A stretch of DNA of 64,000 nt from Typhlomys cinereus (GCA_023101885.1 JALPQD010000053.1:7229683-7293682), one strand, 5' to 3'. Positions 11,481 through 22,924 are shown, counted from the first letter of the stretch. A program made the numbers and translations. The notes: generated from the letters alone by a model not told the origin.

Positions 11481-12139
11481 GCGCTCTGCAGCCCTGTGGG
11501 GTCCAGTTTCCAGTGATCTCTGTGGCTCTGACCCTGGAACACCTGCCTTTGACCCAGACTTCATTGACCCTTTAGAATTCAGCCTCTCATAGGAAAGGGC
11601 CATTGTCATGGAGCGCTGAAAGAATAATTAATGAACGTTGATAATATTGAGAGGTCTGTCTTAGTCCATTTGGGCTGCTATAACAAAGTTACATTCAGTT
11701 TACATAACTTGTAAGTAGCAGAAATGTGTTGCTTACAGTTCTGGACAGGAGGGGGTCTAAGGTCAAGCCATGGTGAGTCTGCTGTTTGGTGAGGAGCTGC
11801 TACCCAGAAAGCAGTCTATTACCTGTGCCTCACAGGACAGAGGGGACAGCAAGCTCCCTCAAAGGCCTTCCCAAGGCAGTAATCTCAGTCACGAGCTGCA
11901 CTTCCCCAACACACTCATCTTTCAGCACCATCACCTTGGGCATCAGAATTTCAACAAACCACTGGTGGGGGGCTCTAGCAAAACTACATCACGGGAACTG
12001 CTACAATTCATATGCTTGGACTGTATATCCCATTGACTTAAGAAATATACAATTTGGCCCATAAAAATAATCTGAAGCAACATATCATCTCTAACATGGG
12101 AAAAAAGTAGGTATGTAGCTACAAAGGGTTGACAACACA
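11481..12139 (+). repeat. Segmental duplication, copy A (659 bp)
   Basis: From gcgctctgcagccc to gttgacaacaca this matches 17598-18257 in the same orientation. By eye I count 11 substitutions (10 transitions) and a 1-bp indel, so about 98% identity. Flanks outside do not match. Confidence 0.95.
11657..11965 (-). mobile_element. MaLR-type LTR, antisense, inside duplication copy A
   Basis: It begins tgtcttagtccatttgggctgctataacaaag, the classic reversed 3' end of MaLR LTRs, followed by a 'cttacagttctggacagga' block. The 3' limit is approximate. Confidence 0.65.
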
Positions 12140-13500
12140 TGGTTTCTCATACAGAGATGGTATCTACAGAAACACTCATATAAGGAAAGGATGGGAAGGA
12201 TGAAAACCACATCAGCTGGGGTGTCAGCTCTTCCTGCACCTGCCACCCTTCACATTCCCCGTGTCCTCTTGTCTACTCTGGGGTACTGAGCAATCGCCTT
12301 CTTTCTCACATAGCCCTTCCTCCATGTCCCTAAAACCCTCGGTTATGCTCCCAGTACCCGTGAAAGTTGCAGGCTGCCGACCGCAGCTGCCACCCTGAGC
12401 CACCCTGAGCGCGCTGACGTCTCCTGCAGAAGCTGCAGTTCCGGCTCAGCAGGAGCTGTGGCACCTGCCCGGTCACTCCTCCCTCCTCCACAAGGTCAGC
12501 TTTTGCCTTTTCATCTATTCTTCCACCGGAGTTTACTCTCCTCAGGATGTGGACCACGGCTGCCCAGAGCAGATCCAGTCCTGTGTAGAAGCATTCACTG
12601 CCCTAATCCTGCCTGGTGACTTCTGCCCATACTGTGCAGTCTCTCCACCTTTTCAATGGTCTGTCTCTCCAATTCCTCCTACAGGGAAGTTTTCTTGACT
12701 TCCTCCTGTAGATCCATTGATCTGGGAAACCAACCACACTTAGACCTGTCTCAATCATGACATGACTACAGTGAGACTCTTGGCTATGTCTTGGAAGCGC
12801 AATGGGTCGCAGATTCACACTGTGGGATGATCTCTAACTTGCCTCTACCTCTCATCAATAGTCCTACCCTTGTCCAGTTGGGCAGCCCTCTCTGTCTGCC
12901 CCTAAAGGTGAGTTCTGTTTTGCTGGCTTGGTTCTTAGACTTGTGAAATTCAGGATTAGGCAAAGGGGATAGACAAGAAAGAGGCATGACTGAGAAGACG
13001 TAAACATGACTGAGAAAAGAAAAGGAACGTTGGTCAACTTGAGTCATTTCTTTGTGTGTTTCTTCTCACGGTGCTGCTAGGGTCTGGTTCATCTCTCTGA
13101 TGTGGGGTCACCTGTGAGTCCTCTTTACAATGGTTTCAATTGAGCTACATGTTATCCTTAGACAATATTAGTGACTGTGAGAAATGCTCTGTTTTCTCAT
13201 TACTTTTGTGTCAAAGGAAATAGAATCAGGTTTCATGTCTACAGCGTTAAATAGGGTGGGGAAGACCTATCAGAAACCAGGATGATATGAGCAAATTCAG
13301 GACAACTTCTGGCATATTGTGTGCAAAGAACATAGAAGTGTCACAGAAGAGACCTGAAAATTGAATTCAGTGCATGCCTAAGGACCAGAGTATGGAATTC
13401 AAGACTCCTCTGTAGCTTTTCCATTAGTCCAGAGGCTAGATCTTCGTCTCATTAAGCTATTATATGGGCTTCCTAGTTTCCAAGTGACTTCTTGCATATT
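12140..13500. other. No gene recognised
   Basis: Unique sequence. A locally GC-rich patch at 12355-12480 carries a 10-bp direct repeat (gagccaccct). ORFs up to 87 codons show no domain. Confidence 0.5.
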
Positions 13501-13504
13501 AGCT

Positions 13505-13640
13505 AACCTGGGAACTCAGAACAGCCTGGGGGGGGCATTATCTCATTTACTCCAGTGAGGATCCAGAATACTGAGTTTCAGGAAGATGTTAGATAATGCC
13601 CTCAAGGTCACATGGCCAGAAGGCAGAAGACACCTCTCAG
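13505..13640 (+). mobile_element. Possible MIR relic
   Basis: 'cattatctcatttactccagtgagg...ctgagtttcagg...gccctcaaggtcacatggccagaaggcag' is a MIR-like order (catttaatcc, gaaactgagg, caaggtcacacagc). Weak. Confidence 0.45.
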
Positions 13641-14440
13641 AATACAGATGAGCTGAAGATCCCCGGAGCCCCAAGAGAAGCGGTTGAATGATTCAAGTGT
13701 CTTTGATCCTGTCAGAAGAGTGGACATCCTCAGGAGCTGATTGGAGAGGGAACTCTTCAGATTTATCAAGGTGCTCAGTCTGAATGCGGAAAAGCAGGGG
13801 CCAGCTGGCCTCGGGATTTCCTACGGAAGATCTCTAACGCACTAGGCTCCCGGGACTGCCTGCCAACAGCTCAGTCCTCAAAAGGCAGGAAGTGAACCAA
13901 TCTCTGAGCTGACTGGGGCTTTGATACTATTTCATGATGGAGAAGCAAGATTTCTGAACTTATCAGCCAGGCTCAAGACAAGACTGAAGTTCACCAGCTA
14001 GAAAGTTGGCAAAATCGCTGACAGTAGACTTTGCTGTCAAGGTGTTTCTTGACACTGAAGCCGTCTGAGTCTGCTTTGAGAAGAAAAGGAGAACATGTCC
14101 TAAAATTCCCTAGTTGACGAATACAGACACACAAAAGCACACTGCTGAGGGCAGAGGGGCATCCCACCAGCGTGGCAGCCCCCAGCTGCCATACCTCTTC
14201 CTCTTCTGGGAGAGAAGAAAACTGTCTGTGGACTAGGGGTCATTTTGAAGTTTCTGAAGGATGGGTTTGGATGAAAGTAAAAAGTGGGCATCTGCGTTCA
14301 CCAGAGCCTCAACTCTACTTTCTTCATACAGTGACCATCAGCTTACTTGGTGGCTCTCCTGATAACCTTAAAGATAGGAGAAATACAAACATAAAATGTT
14401 CCCCCAAATGCACACACATTAAGGGCTTGGTCACTGACTG
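13641..14440. other. No gene recognised
   Basis: Unique sequence with no sizeable ORF and no repeat recognised. Confidence 0.5.
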
Positions 14441-14454
14441 GTGATACTATTTTG

Positions 14455-14765
14455 GAAGGTTCTAGAAACTTCAGGAGGTAGAGCCTAACTGGAAGAAGTG
14501 GCTCTTTGGGAAGCAACTCATCACGACCCCATTTTTTTCCCTTCTCTCTCTTCCCTCTCTGCTTCCTTCTGCCCCAAGGTAAAATCCTCGTCTGGCACAG
14601 ACACTCCTGCTGCCATGATTTTTTTTTTTCTTCTTCCCAAGCTTATGAACTGGTTGACTGTGGACTAAACTCTCTTGACTATGAGCCAGAATAAATGTTT
14701 CCTCTTCTGAGGCTGTTGTCTGAGTCAGGTATTTTGTTGTGACAACAAGAAGTCACTGATACACG
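14455..14765 (+). mobile_element. MaLR-type LTR, sense
   Basis: 'gaggtagagcctaactggaagaagtggctctttgggaagcaactcat', 'gactatgagccagaataaatg' (AATAAA) and the end '...attttgttgtgacaacaagaagtcactgataca' give a typical MaLR 3' end. Confidence 0.7.
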
Positions 14766-14878
14766 AAGCAGATGGTTACTCCACACTCCACGTTCTTTCT
14801 ATTTATTTTGGGGGATCCTCCACTCATCTGACATGCTTTCTTCCTATTGACTTTCATAACCTCAAAATTCCCTCTCTG

Positions 14879-15170
14879 GGGTCTGGAGAGAGGCCTTGGA
14901 AGGGTAAGCCTTTGCCTCACAAGCAAAAAGACATGAATTCCCCACATAAAAATGCCTGGTGGAAATGGCAGGATCCCACACTTCTGGCTTTGGTAGGCAG
15001 AGCCTGGGAAACCCCAGAGCAAATCACTAAGGAGGTGGAGCAATCCAGGATGGTTCCTGAAGTCATCCTTGGGCCTCCACAGGTACACACAGTAAAGTTC
15101 CTGCTTCTACACTAACCTATACATGTGTACCTACCCACATCTGCACCCGCACATGCAAGACATAAATCCC
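14879..15170 (+). mobile_element. B2-type SINE (older subfamily)
   Basis: A degenerate tRNA-like head (aagggtaagcctttgcctcacaagcaa) leads into the shared body 'ggcagagcctgggaaaccccagagcaaa...aggaggtggagcaatccaggatg...cttgggcctccacagg', then a CA/AC-rich tail. Same family as 22925, 26767 and 42788. Confidence 0.8.
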
Positions 15171-15900
15171 TCCCTGAGTGGAAGGCTCCTATATCTCATC
15201 ATGTCTAATTTGTACATCCTGAATTATCTTTTATTTGTGAGGATGACATTAAATGAATTTGCTGCCTTTTCTTCCTTCCTGTGGGAGCCAGAGTCACCAC
15301 CAGGCCTCGCTTGCTGATGGAGGTTTACTGAGTTCTTGGCTTTGGAGGCAGGGAAGCACCAGACCATGCTGCCAACGTGTGCCTGGCAACCACTTGGGGC
15401 CTTTCTGCTGTGTCAGGCCTTGGCCGAGGGGGCTGTGTGCAGAGACAGAGCAGGCACACAGCACCAAGTCACGGATGCCATTGTGGGGACTGAACCCTCC
15501 GGGCCCATCGAATCCTAATAACTCGGCAAAGTTTCCCACTTCCAGGTACCAATGACAATTCAGGGATAAAGTTGCAACCCGAGTTTTGTAGGAACAAACA
15601 TTCAAGCTATAGAGGATTTCTAGAAAATACTTGTTATATAATGTGTTTGTCTTTTGATAATGTTTCAGAAGCCTTTATGAAAAATTTTCAGTTTTCTTAG
15701 TTGTTGTGTGTGTGGTAGAGTAGGTGCTAGAGTATAAATTTTGTCATTATAATTCGGAGAGTTTTACTATATGATGAAAAAACTCAATACATTTAAATTA
15801 CACAATTGCATCCTGCCACATAAATTCATTTTTATCACTTTTGTATCATAATAATAACTCTAGGCCAAAGAATCATTCTCAGTAACTAGTATGTCTATAG
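15171..15900. other. No gene recognised
   Basis: The stretch 15280-15600 is GC-richer, with overlapping ORFs on both strands (100 and 103 codons) that show no domain; it may be an old antisense LTR. The rest is AT-rich. Confidence 0.4.
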
Positions 15901-15904
15901 CCAC

Positions 15905-15924
15905 TTTTTAAAATTTATTTATTT

Positions 15925-15960
<36 letters not shown>

Positions 15961-16005
15961 GAAAGAGTTCCGAGAACAACTTTCAGAAGTCAGTTCTCTC
16001 CTTTA
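15905..16005 (-). mobile_element. B3-like SINE fragment with (GA)n
   Basis: 'aaatttatttatttaatttg' followed by (GA)n at 15930-15954 and 'gagaacaactttcagaagtcagttctctcctt' matches the reversed B3 tail and body. Confidence 0.6.
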
Positions 16006-16009
16006 ACTA

Positions 16010-17595
16010 TCTATCACAATTTCTTATGCATAACAAATAAAACTTATTCAATGTATTATTACTGGTTGATAGGAAAGACATGTTTGCCAAGAATACTTAT
16101 GAATTGGTGTCACAAGAACCAATTATTTTACCATGGAAAAGAATCAAGGACTTGAGCCAAAGGACACATTTTTTTAGGACTTTTGAAAAGCTCTTCCAAT
16201 AGCAAAGCATAGCTGTACTCTAGCTATCCTGAGAGGAAAAGTTTCCTTGCTTAGTCCTGTGCCAAGACAAAGGCGAATGCCTTGAAGCCTCTGAGTATGG
16301 CTGCTGTCATTGCTTCTTAAGCAAATTGCACACTGGGAGCAGAGTGGCTTCTGCGATGACCCTGCTTCGGGCTTGGAAAGCTGTCTAAGGGGGAAATTTC
16401 CAGGGACCAGGAGGATTCTGAGCGCTGACATTCTGAAATATCTTTAGAACTGGCTTTTCAGATTTTTTTTAAAGTCATGCTCCATAGCATCTGCCAATTT
16501 CCATGATGTTCCTGTTCTTGTGGGTTCGCTTCAAACTATCCAGGTAACATTGCTGAGCCTAGGCAGAAGGACGAGCCCAGAGCCAGCCGGTGTGAATAGT
16601 CAGGGAGCTCCAGCACACCACCAATTCTAACGCTGCCTCTTTATGGACATCTGGAAGCAGTCAAAACAGTGCAAAGGAAGGTGTGTGTGTGTGTATGTTT
16701 TACAAAAACTAAAATTCAGAAAAGTTAACCTGAAGCACCGAGAATTGTTTTCAAAGCATTTTTTTTAATAGAAAAAGCATGGAAAACAAATACAGATCCA
16801 GTCAACCAGCTAATAAAATACATCCCACATAGGCAACATCATATTTGCCAAGTATACTATTTGCAAATGGACTGAATTCCATTAGCCTCACAACCTAATG
16901 TGGCGTACTTGGGGGTCCAGAACATTGCAACTCTGCGTTGTCAAGTCCTCAGAGGCCATTCGACCAGCTCAGTTTGAGGCAGGAGAATAAGGATTGTGCC
17001 AGGTCAGTCATTTGAAGATTTCTCCTCTGCTTGATCCAAATTCCTGTACACCCTTTAAGGAGGTCTTACTGTGCCTCCTATCTCCTAGGGCCTACCTAAT
17101 ATCCATGGGTATGGTGACCCATGGATAGCTGATAATGAGCTATCTCAAGACCATTGAGGGCTAATTATAAACCAATGTCATTTGATTTTTCAATCAGCGT
17201 TCTCCTGGTATGTGAACTATGAGCAGTGTGTTAGGGAGGGCCGGTGTATGTGGCACAAGCAGGCACCAGTTCTTCTGCCCTCTTCCATCCAGGTGCTGCC
17301 CCTCCTATTCCCCACCTGGGTTCTTGTCTATGTCACAGAAAAAGCAGAGCACAAGTTCTTATTCACCCAAAGAAGGTTGGCTTTTCTAATCAATGAGCAG
17401 AAATGAAACACCTATTCCACTGCGTGTAGAAACTACTTGTCAAGACTCAGGCATGATGACAATCCCCACAAAAGTTATGAAAGAATCTCTGCTTTTGACT
17501 GTATACGTCTTTGTGACAGGAGGAATGAAATAATAGTCTTCTCCCAGCGTTTGGAGCCAAAGAGGCTTTTGGCTTCAACTCCCCGGGGATGAGTG
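16010..17595. other. No gene recognised
   Basis: Unique sequence with a short (TG)n at 16681-16694. ORFs of 70-85 codons lack recognisable features. Confidence 0.5.
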
Positions 17596-17597
17596 CT

Positions 17598-18251
17598 GCG
17601 CTCTGCAGCCCCGTGGGGTCCAGTTTCCAGTGGTCTCTGTGGCTCTGACCCTGGAACACCTGCCTTTGACCCAGACTTCATTGACCCTTTAGAATTCAGC
17701 CTCTCATAGGAAAGGGCCATTGTCATGGAGTGCTGAAAGAATAATTAATGAACGTTGATAATATTGAGAGGTCTGTCTTAGTCCATTTGGGCTGCTATAA
17801 CAAAGTTACATTCAGTTTACATAACTTGTAAGTAGCAGAAATGTGTTGCTTACAGTTCTGGACAGGAGGGGGCCTAAGGTCAAGCCATGGTGAGTCTGCT
17901 GTTTGGTGAGGAGCTACTACCCAGAGAGCAGTCTATTACCTGTGCCTCACAGGACAGAGGGGACAGCGAGCTCCCTCGAAGGCCTTCCCAAGGCAGTAAT
18001 CTCAGTCACAAGCTGCACTTCCCCAACACACTCATCTTTCAGCACCATCACCTTGGGCATCAGAATTTCAACAAACCACTGGTGGGGAGGCTCTAGCAAA
18101 ACTACATCAAGGGAACTGCTACAATTCATATGCTTGGACTGTATATCCCATTGACTTAAGAAATATACAATTTGGCCCATAAAAATAATCTGAAGCAACA
18201 TATCATCTCTAACATGGGAAAAAAGTAGGTATGTAGTTACAAAGGGTTGAC

Positions 18252-18257
<6 letters not shown>
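17598..18257 (+). repeat. Segmental duplication, copy B (660 bp)
   Basis: Direct repeat of 11481-12139, about 6.12 kb downstream. The right breakpoint falls at the start of a long (CA)n, where copy A has only 'acaca' before unrelated sequence. Confidence 0.95.
17774..18083 (-). mobile_element. MaLR-type LTR, antisense, inside duplication copy B
   Basis: Same element as at 11657, starting tgtcttagtccatttggg. It was carried along in the duplication rather than inserted independently, because flanking DNA on both sides is shared. Confidence 0.65.
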
Positions 18258-18308
<51 letters not shown>

Positions 18309-18316
18309 ATACACAA
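18251..18316. repeat. (CA)n microsatellite at duplication breakpoint
   Basis: About 26 uninterrupted CA units, then ACATACACATACACA. Confidence 0.97.
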
Positions 18317-18319
18317 ATT

Positions 18320-18815
18320 CCTAGTAGGAAACTCAGATCTGTGTCCATTTATCAAACTCAGTTTTTTGGTCACATTAATTTTCCCCACCAAATGTGAACT
18401 GTGTAAACCAATTTCTAACTCTGCATATAAAACAAAATTTCTTTGTGAATTTAGTCTTTGAAACTAAAAGAGAATTCTTAGCTAAAATTTAAAACATTTC
18501 AGTGGATCGAGTAAAGACGAAACTCCACAATTTTTATAAATAAATAAATATTTTATAAATAGCGGCACTTTCTCTCCTTCCACTCTAATTTCTCTGCCAT
18601 GGAGTTAATGCTCATGTGCATTCTGTAAGACTGTGCTTTCATCCTCTTAAGTCTTTTGCCTTTGAATTCTACTTATATCATATTAATATTATTATACTTG
18701 TCGTATTTTAAATTTTGGTCTCTAAATACTTGCCAGACATACCTTTCTTCTTTTCTTTTGTCACTATACTTGTATTATTTGACTCTATGCATCTTTTTAA
18801 GTTGAGTAATTCAAT
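18320..18815. other. No gene recognised (AT-rich)
   Basis: AT-rich, with a repeated ataaataaata / ttttataaata patch at 18533-18560. Confidence 0.45.
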
Positions 18816-18819
18816 CCAC

Positions 18820-18876
18820 AACCTTGTACGTCCTAGGCTAAGACTTCACCACTGAGTTCCATTCCCAGCCCTTATT
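18820..18876 (-). mobile_element. ID-like SINE fragment, reverse
   Basis: 'gtcctaggctaagacttcaccactgagttccattcccagccc' is a reversed ID/tRNA-Ala-like core (ggctggggatgtagctcagtgg...). Confidence 0.55.
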
Positions 18877-18904
18877 TTCCTGTTGCAGTTACGATAAGCT
18901 AATC

Positions 18905-19215
18905 GTTTCAGATGTTCTTTCTGTCGCTGTGAGACTTGTACACAACTTGAGGGAGGAAGGGAGATGTATTTGGCTTATGGTTCCAGAGAAGAGACATTGT
19001 CGATTACAGTGGGAGAGGCATAGTGGGCAGCAGAAGCTGAAGGCAGCTTACGACATGTCCATCAGCAGGGAGGCAGAAGGAGCAAGCAGCAGATGGAGGA
19101 ACAGGCTGCCAGAAGCAAGGCCCACCCCTGCAGCACACCGTCCTCCCAAACACAGCATCAGCTGAAGTTCAAATACATGAGCCTCGGAGGGACAACTCAC
19201 ACTGAAACCGTGACG
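18905..19215 (-). mobile_element. MaLR-type LTR relic, antisense
   Basis: 'gttctttctgtcgctgtgagacttg...ggcttatggttccagag...catgagcctcggagggacaactcacactgaaaccgtga' parallels the element at 23905-24280. Confidence 0.6.
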
Positions 19216-19595
19216 CTAATATAGGTGCAATCTACACTCGAATTACTGTTGCATTTGAACCTGTGTCTATAATTGGTATTGCATTTCTTTTAGTAACATC
19301 TGTATTTACCTTTTCATTCTCCCTTCATAGCTTCCATTGAATTCATAAAGATTTTGATGTCTCCACATTTTGACTTTCTTGAAAACTTTAAAAATGAGTT
19401 TAGTCTTCACATTTTATTTGAGGACAACTGTAGATTACTAGGCAACCTCAAGAAATAATACAAGGGAGAGCCTGTAAATATTGAATTTTCCTAGTGGTGA
19501 CATTTTTCATAACTGTAGCACAGTGTCAAAGACAGGAAATCAACATTCATGGAAAAAAATCAAGTGATTTTCTTCAATTTTTATTAGTTTTTAAA
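19216..19595. other. No gene recognised (AT-rich)
   Basis: AT-rich, possibly old L1-derived sequence, but not assignable by eye. Confidence 0.4.
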
Positions 19596-19599
19596 AATA

Positions 19600-19718
19600 T
19601 TTTAAAAATATTGGAAGTCTGTTTTCTCTTTCTACCATGTGAGTTTCTGGAGGTTAAATCTGGGTTACCAGGTTTGGAAGCAGGTGGACTTGACCCACCA
19701 AGTCATCTCACCAGCCCC
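19600..19718 (-). mobile_element. B2/B3-type SINE, reverse
   Basis: 'taccatgtgagtttctggaggttaaatctgggttaccaggtttggaagcaggtggacttgacccaccaagtcatctcaccagcccc' in outline is the reversed B2/B3 consensus, including the A/B-box head. Confidence 0.75.
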
Positions 19719-19929
19719 AGGCTTCATTAGTTTGGCATGAATTTAATTGTAAGTGTGTTTAGTTTATCTGATTTTATGAGATATGCAGATTTATGTGTTT
19801 TCATAATTATTTTTACATGTATTATATATTCACCAGATTAAAATTTGGCAAATTTAGTCAGTTCTTTTTAAGCTTTCTAAATTCATACCCCATAATTAGT
19901 CATTTACATTTTAAAATCTATTGTTAATC

Positions 19930-20521
19930 TACACTTACCAGCATGAAATCCAATTTATTTACTTTTTCTCTGTCTTATTTCTTTCTTCTTGATGGAAGTC
20001 TGTGTTTAGAAAATTGCTTTTCCTATGTATTCTGAAAATACTTCCATTTTGCATTAAATCTTGAAATATAGTTTAAAGGGTATAAAATTCAAGGTTGAAA
20101 ATTATTTCCATTGCTATTTTAAAGTTTTTACTGTTCTCTGCTATTTATTGTTGGTGAAAAATCTGACTACCATATTTTTGCCATTAATCTGCTTTTATTT
20201 CCAAGAGTTTCCATGATTTTCTTGATATTTCTGATATGCAGTATTTTACTTTGATATGTCACATCATAGACTTTATTTCATATATTAACACTTGGTAGGT
20301 GCTTTCAATCTAAGCATACATGTCTTTTTCCCAGTCTGAAAAAATAGCTTAGCCATTATCTCCCTTAATATTGTTATTCTACCATTCATTCTAGTTCCTC
20401 TTCTGAAATTCAGAATGATATTTGTTGGAGACAGTCATTTATTGAATGTGTATTGTATTTGAACTTTTCTTTCACATTTTATTCTGGTCTCTGTATGTTG
20501 TGCTCTAATATAATTCTTTAG
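19930..20521 (-). mobile_element. Old L1 fragment, antisense (5' part of a split copy)
   Basis: 'gggtataaaattcaaggttgaaaattatttcc', 'ctgttctctgctattta' and 'gccattatctcccttaat' follow the order of antisense L1M-type sequence. It continues beyond the LTR at 20957. Confidence 0.55.
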
Positions 20522-20956
20522 TGTTATAGTCATATACAAGTTTCAACTTGATGGCTGACAAGTTGGGCTCCGGACACATTTGTAGAGAATTAGTAGTTAA
20601 GTTAAGCAGAGCAAAACTACAGGAGGCTATTTAGTTAATGGGGAAGGCCCAACTCATAGTGAGTGGGCCCAGCCCCTGGGCAGTGAATAAGATAAAGGGA
20701 ACTGGTTGAGAGAGTTGGCACCGTCTGTATACTTGTGCAGACATGCTGGTCTGAAAAGAAAAACTGTCCCTCTCTCAGCTACTATATGGATATAGTGTAG
20801 TCAGATTCCTCAGCCCTTGGAGATGGTGTGTACTCTCCTGCCAAGCTGGACAAGGAATTGGAACCAGGCTATGTATGTCAAGGATAAAGCCCCCTCCCCT
20901 TCCCTTAAACTCTTTTATCATGATTTTATCAGCAACTATGCAGGCTAACTGCAACA
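20522..20956 (+). mobile_element. MaLR-type solo LTR with 5-bp TSD
   Basis: 435 bp, TGTTATAGTCA...GCTAACTGCAACA, bounded by perfect 5-bp repeats TTTAG (20517-20521 and 20957-20961). TG/CA ends plus a 5-bp duplication are what ERVL/MaLR LTRs produce. This copy best defines the ends of the window's 420-bp family. Confidence 0.92.
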
Positions 20957-20961
20957 TTTAG

Positions 20962-21190
20962 CAACATTTTTGATTGATTGGTCTTCCTGTGTGCCCAACT
21001 TATGATTAACCTGTTTATTATTTTTAAAGTCGATGACCTTTTATTTCCAAAGTTTCATATTGATTTTAGATCATATCTACAAATTTTGTTTCATTTCTAC
21101 ATGTTTTTGTTTCACAACTTCTTGTTCTTTTCTGACTATCCAGTAGTTCTGTCTGTGCCTACTACCTATGTGACCGCATCAATGTGTTTC
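20962..21190 (-). mobile_element. Old L1 fragment, antisense (continuation)
   Basis: An AT-rich tract resumes after the solo LTR, consistent with one L1 split by it. The distal boundary is unclear. Confidence 0.4.
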
Positions 21191-21895
21191 TGAGACTGGC
21201 AGCAATATTGTGACTTCTGGACTCAACTTACATCGCTCCTTTGTTCTGTTTTCTTAGCATCGTCTGTGAATTTTATTAACTCCAAAGCCTTCTGAAGCCA
21301 GTGGATCTCAGTGAATCATCTTCAGGCATTTGGACTGGTTGCTTTAGCTGGTTTTTCCCTTCCTGTGAGCTCTGCTTTGTCCTCTAGAACTCCGTTAGGA
21401 ATATATTCATTGTCTTGCTTGGCCCTCGGAACAGAAACGCAGCATTATCCAGACTTCTGTGCAGTACGTTGAGTCAGCTCTGTGCTCCTGCTGTGGCGCT
21501 ACATACACAGGCTGTGCTACTTTCTTCCTACAGTAACTCACTAGCTACAGTGTTTCAGTGGCTCCTCATAATGGATGATGGGCTAATGATACCCAGCCCC
21601 AGGTTTCCTATGTACAGCCTGGCTCTGCATCCCGCCTGGGTGGAAAGTTCTAGTGCTTGCCCCGATAGGCCTGGCTCTCCTGCCCTAGCTGCCTCCTGGT
21701 TCCAGATATCAGCTTGCCCATCTCCAGCCCCACCACCCCCTGGACATCCCATTCCTAGTTTAGGAAGACAATAAGCCATCTGTGGTATTTGGTGTTGTCT
21801 TCCTTTTTTATTGTTGTGTCTCTCACAAGTTTATGCTTGGAACATAGCGTATTCTTTAAAATGTGAGTATTCTGTACTGTTGGTTTCTGACAATA
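21191..21895. other. No gene recognised
   Basis: The 119-codon ORF at 21415-21774 has no domain and is opposed by a 74-codon ORF on the other strand; probably chance in GC-richer DNA. Confidence 0.45.
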
Positions 21896-21899
21896 AAAT

Positions 21900-22017
21900 A
21901 AACACCCACTAAAGACTACATGTCATACATGAAGTCTTCACGTCTTACCTTACCTAATCCTACAAACAACCAGGGGACAGGTGCATTCTGAATCTACATT
22001 TTGAGAAGTTAGCACTA
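21900..22017 (+). mobile_element. MIR relic, left part
   Basis: 'cacccactaaagactacatgtcatac...ccttacctaatcctacaaacaacc...cattttgagaagtt' has MIR order. It appears to continue at 22555-22630 after L1 and LTR insertions. Confidence 0.55.
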
Positions 22018-22021
22018 GTTC

Positions 22022-22390
22022 TGTTGGAACCAAAGTTCCTGCACCTGATCGAGCCCCTCAACTAAAGACACGGAGACGCCAGAATCGATGCAAAGGCAAG
22101 AGGCTTTAATTACCAGCGCACTGGGGTCACCCTGCTTTTCGGGAGCAAGAGTGGCCCCGAGCACTTAGGACTTGGGTTTTTTATAGGGCAGGGAACAAAT
22201 TTTAAACAGAGCAAACCCAGCAAACGGGATGAAACATCTGGTTATTGGTGATAAGGATGGCTCAAGGGGTGAAGTACAAGTCAGTATGACTAAGGGGTAA
22301 GGTACAGGTCAGTTCATCAAGAGTCAGCATGACTAAGATCAGTTCACAAACAGGATTTCATGTTCATGTCCACACATTTTTATGTCCACA
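22022..22390 (-). mobile_element. Solo ERV1-like LTR, antisense, with 4-bp TSD
   Basis: 369 bp with TG...CA ends and GTTC on both sides (22018-22021 and 22391-22394). Read on the minus strand it has a TATA-like box (tataaaaaac), an 'attaaagcctcttgcctttgcatc' R/U5 block with a poly(A) signal, and a terminal U5. These features and the 4-bp duplication fit a class I (gammaretrovirus-like) LTR. No internal viral genes are present, so it is a recombined solo LTR. Confidence 0.88.
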
Positions 22391-22394
22391 GTTC

Positions 22395-22545
22395 GAGTGG
22401 GATGGATTGTGGAAGGGAGGGGGAAATGGGTGGGAGAGAGGATGGAGGGAAGTAGGAATAAGTACTAGAGCTCCTTGTAAAACTAGAAAAATAAAATAAT
22501 AAATATAAATATTTAAAATAAATATTTAAAAAAAGCAAACAAAAA
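22395..22545 (+). mobile_element. L1 3' end, sense
   Basis: 'ggaagggagggggaaatgggtgggagagagg...gtaggaataagtact...tgtaaaactagaaaaataaaat' is a G-rich L1 3' UTR with an A-rich tail. It is mirrored by the antisense copy at 10561. Confidence 0.75.
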
Positions 22546-22554
22546 AGAACGCAA

Positions 22555-22630
22555 ATAACCTGTCCTAAGACGAACAAACTCAGCAAAAAAGAGTTGAAAT
22601 CTGAATCTGTTTACTACAAAGCCGCACACC
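22555..22630 (+). mobile_element. MIR relic, right part
   Basis: 'taacctgtcctaagacgaacaaactcagc...gttgaaatctgaatctgtttactacaaagcc' is the MIR 3' section, completing 21900-22017. Confidence 0.6.
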
Positions 22631-22924
22631 TTGACTTTGATATGGACAAGACAAAGGAATCTCTCCAGCTAACAACCTACAATGATCAGTTCTGTGATCC
22701 ACAGAAGACAGAGGAAGGGAATGGAATAGAAGCTTCTAGTTAGAATTCTTCTACTACCTACCTGGAAATGGTGCTGGGAAGCCACTGAAGCAACATGGTC
22801 TTGCTCCTCTTGTGTGTGCATGTGTGTGTGTATAATGTGTGTATAATGAAATTTGTAATAAATCTGTAAATTCCTTAGGAAGCTTAAAAGTAATGGATCT
22901 AAAGCATCTTTAAAAAATTATCTG

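Noticed and set aside
15171..15605. Possible exon in the opposing 100/103-codon ORFs
   Set aside because: Both strands are open, no conserved domain is seen, and the region has features of an old antisense LTR.
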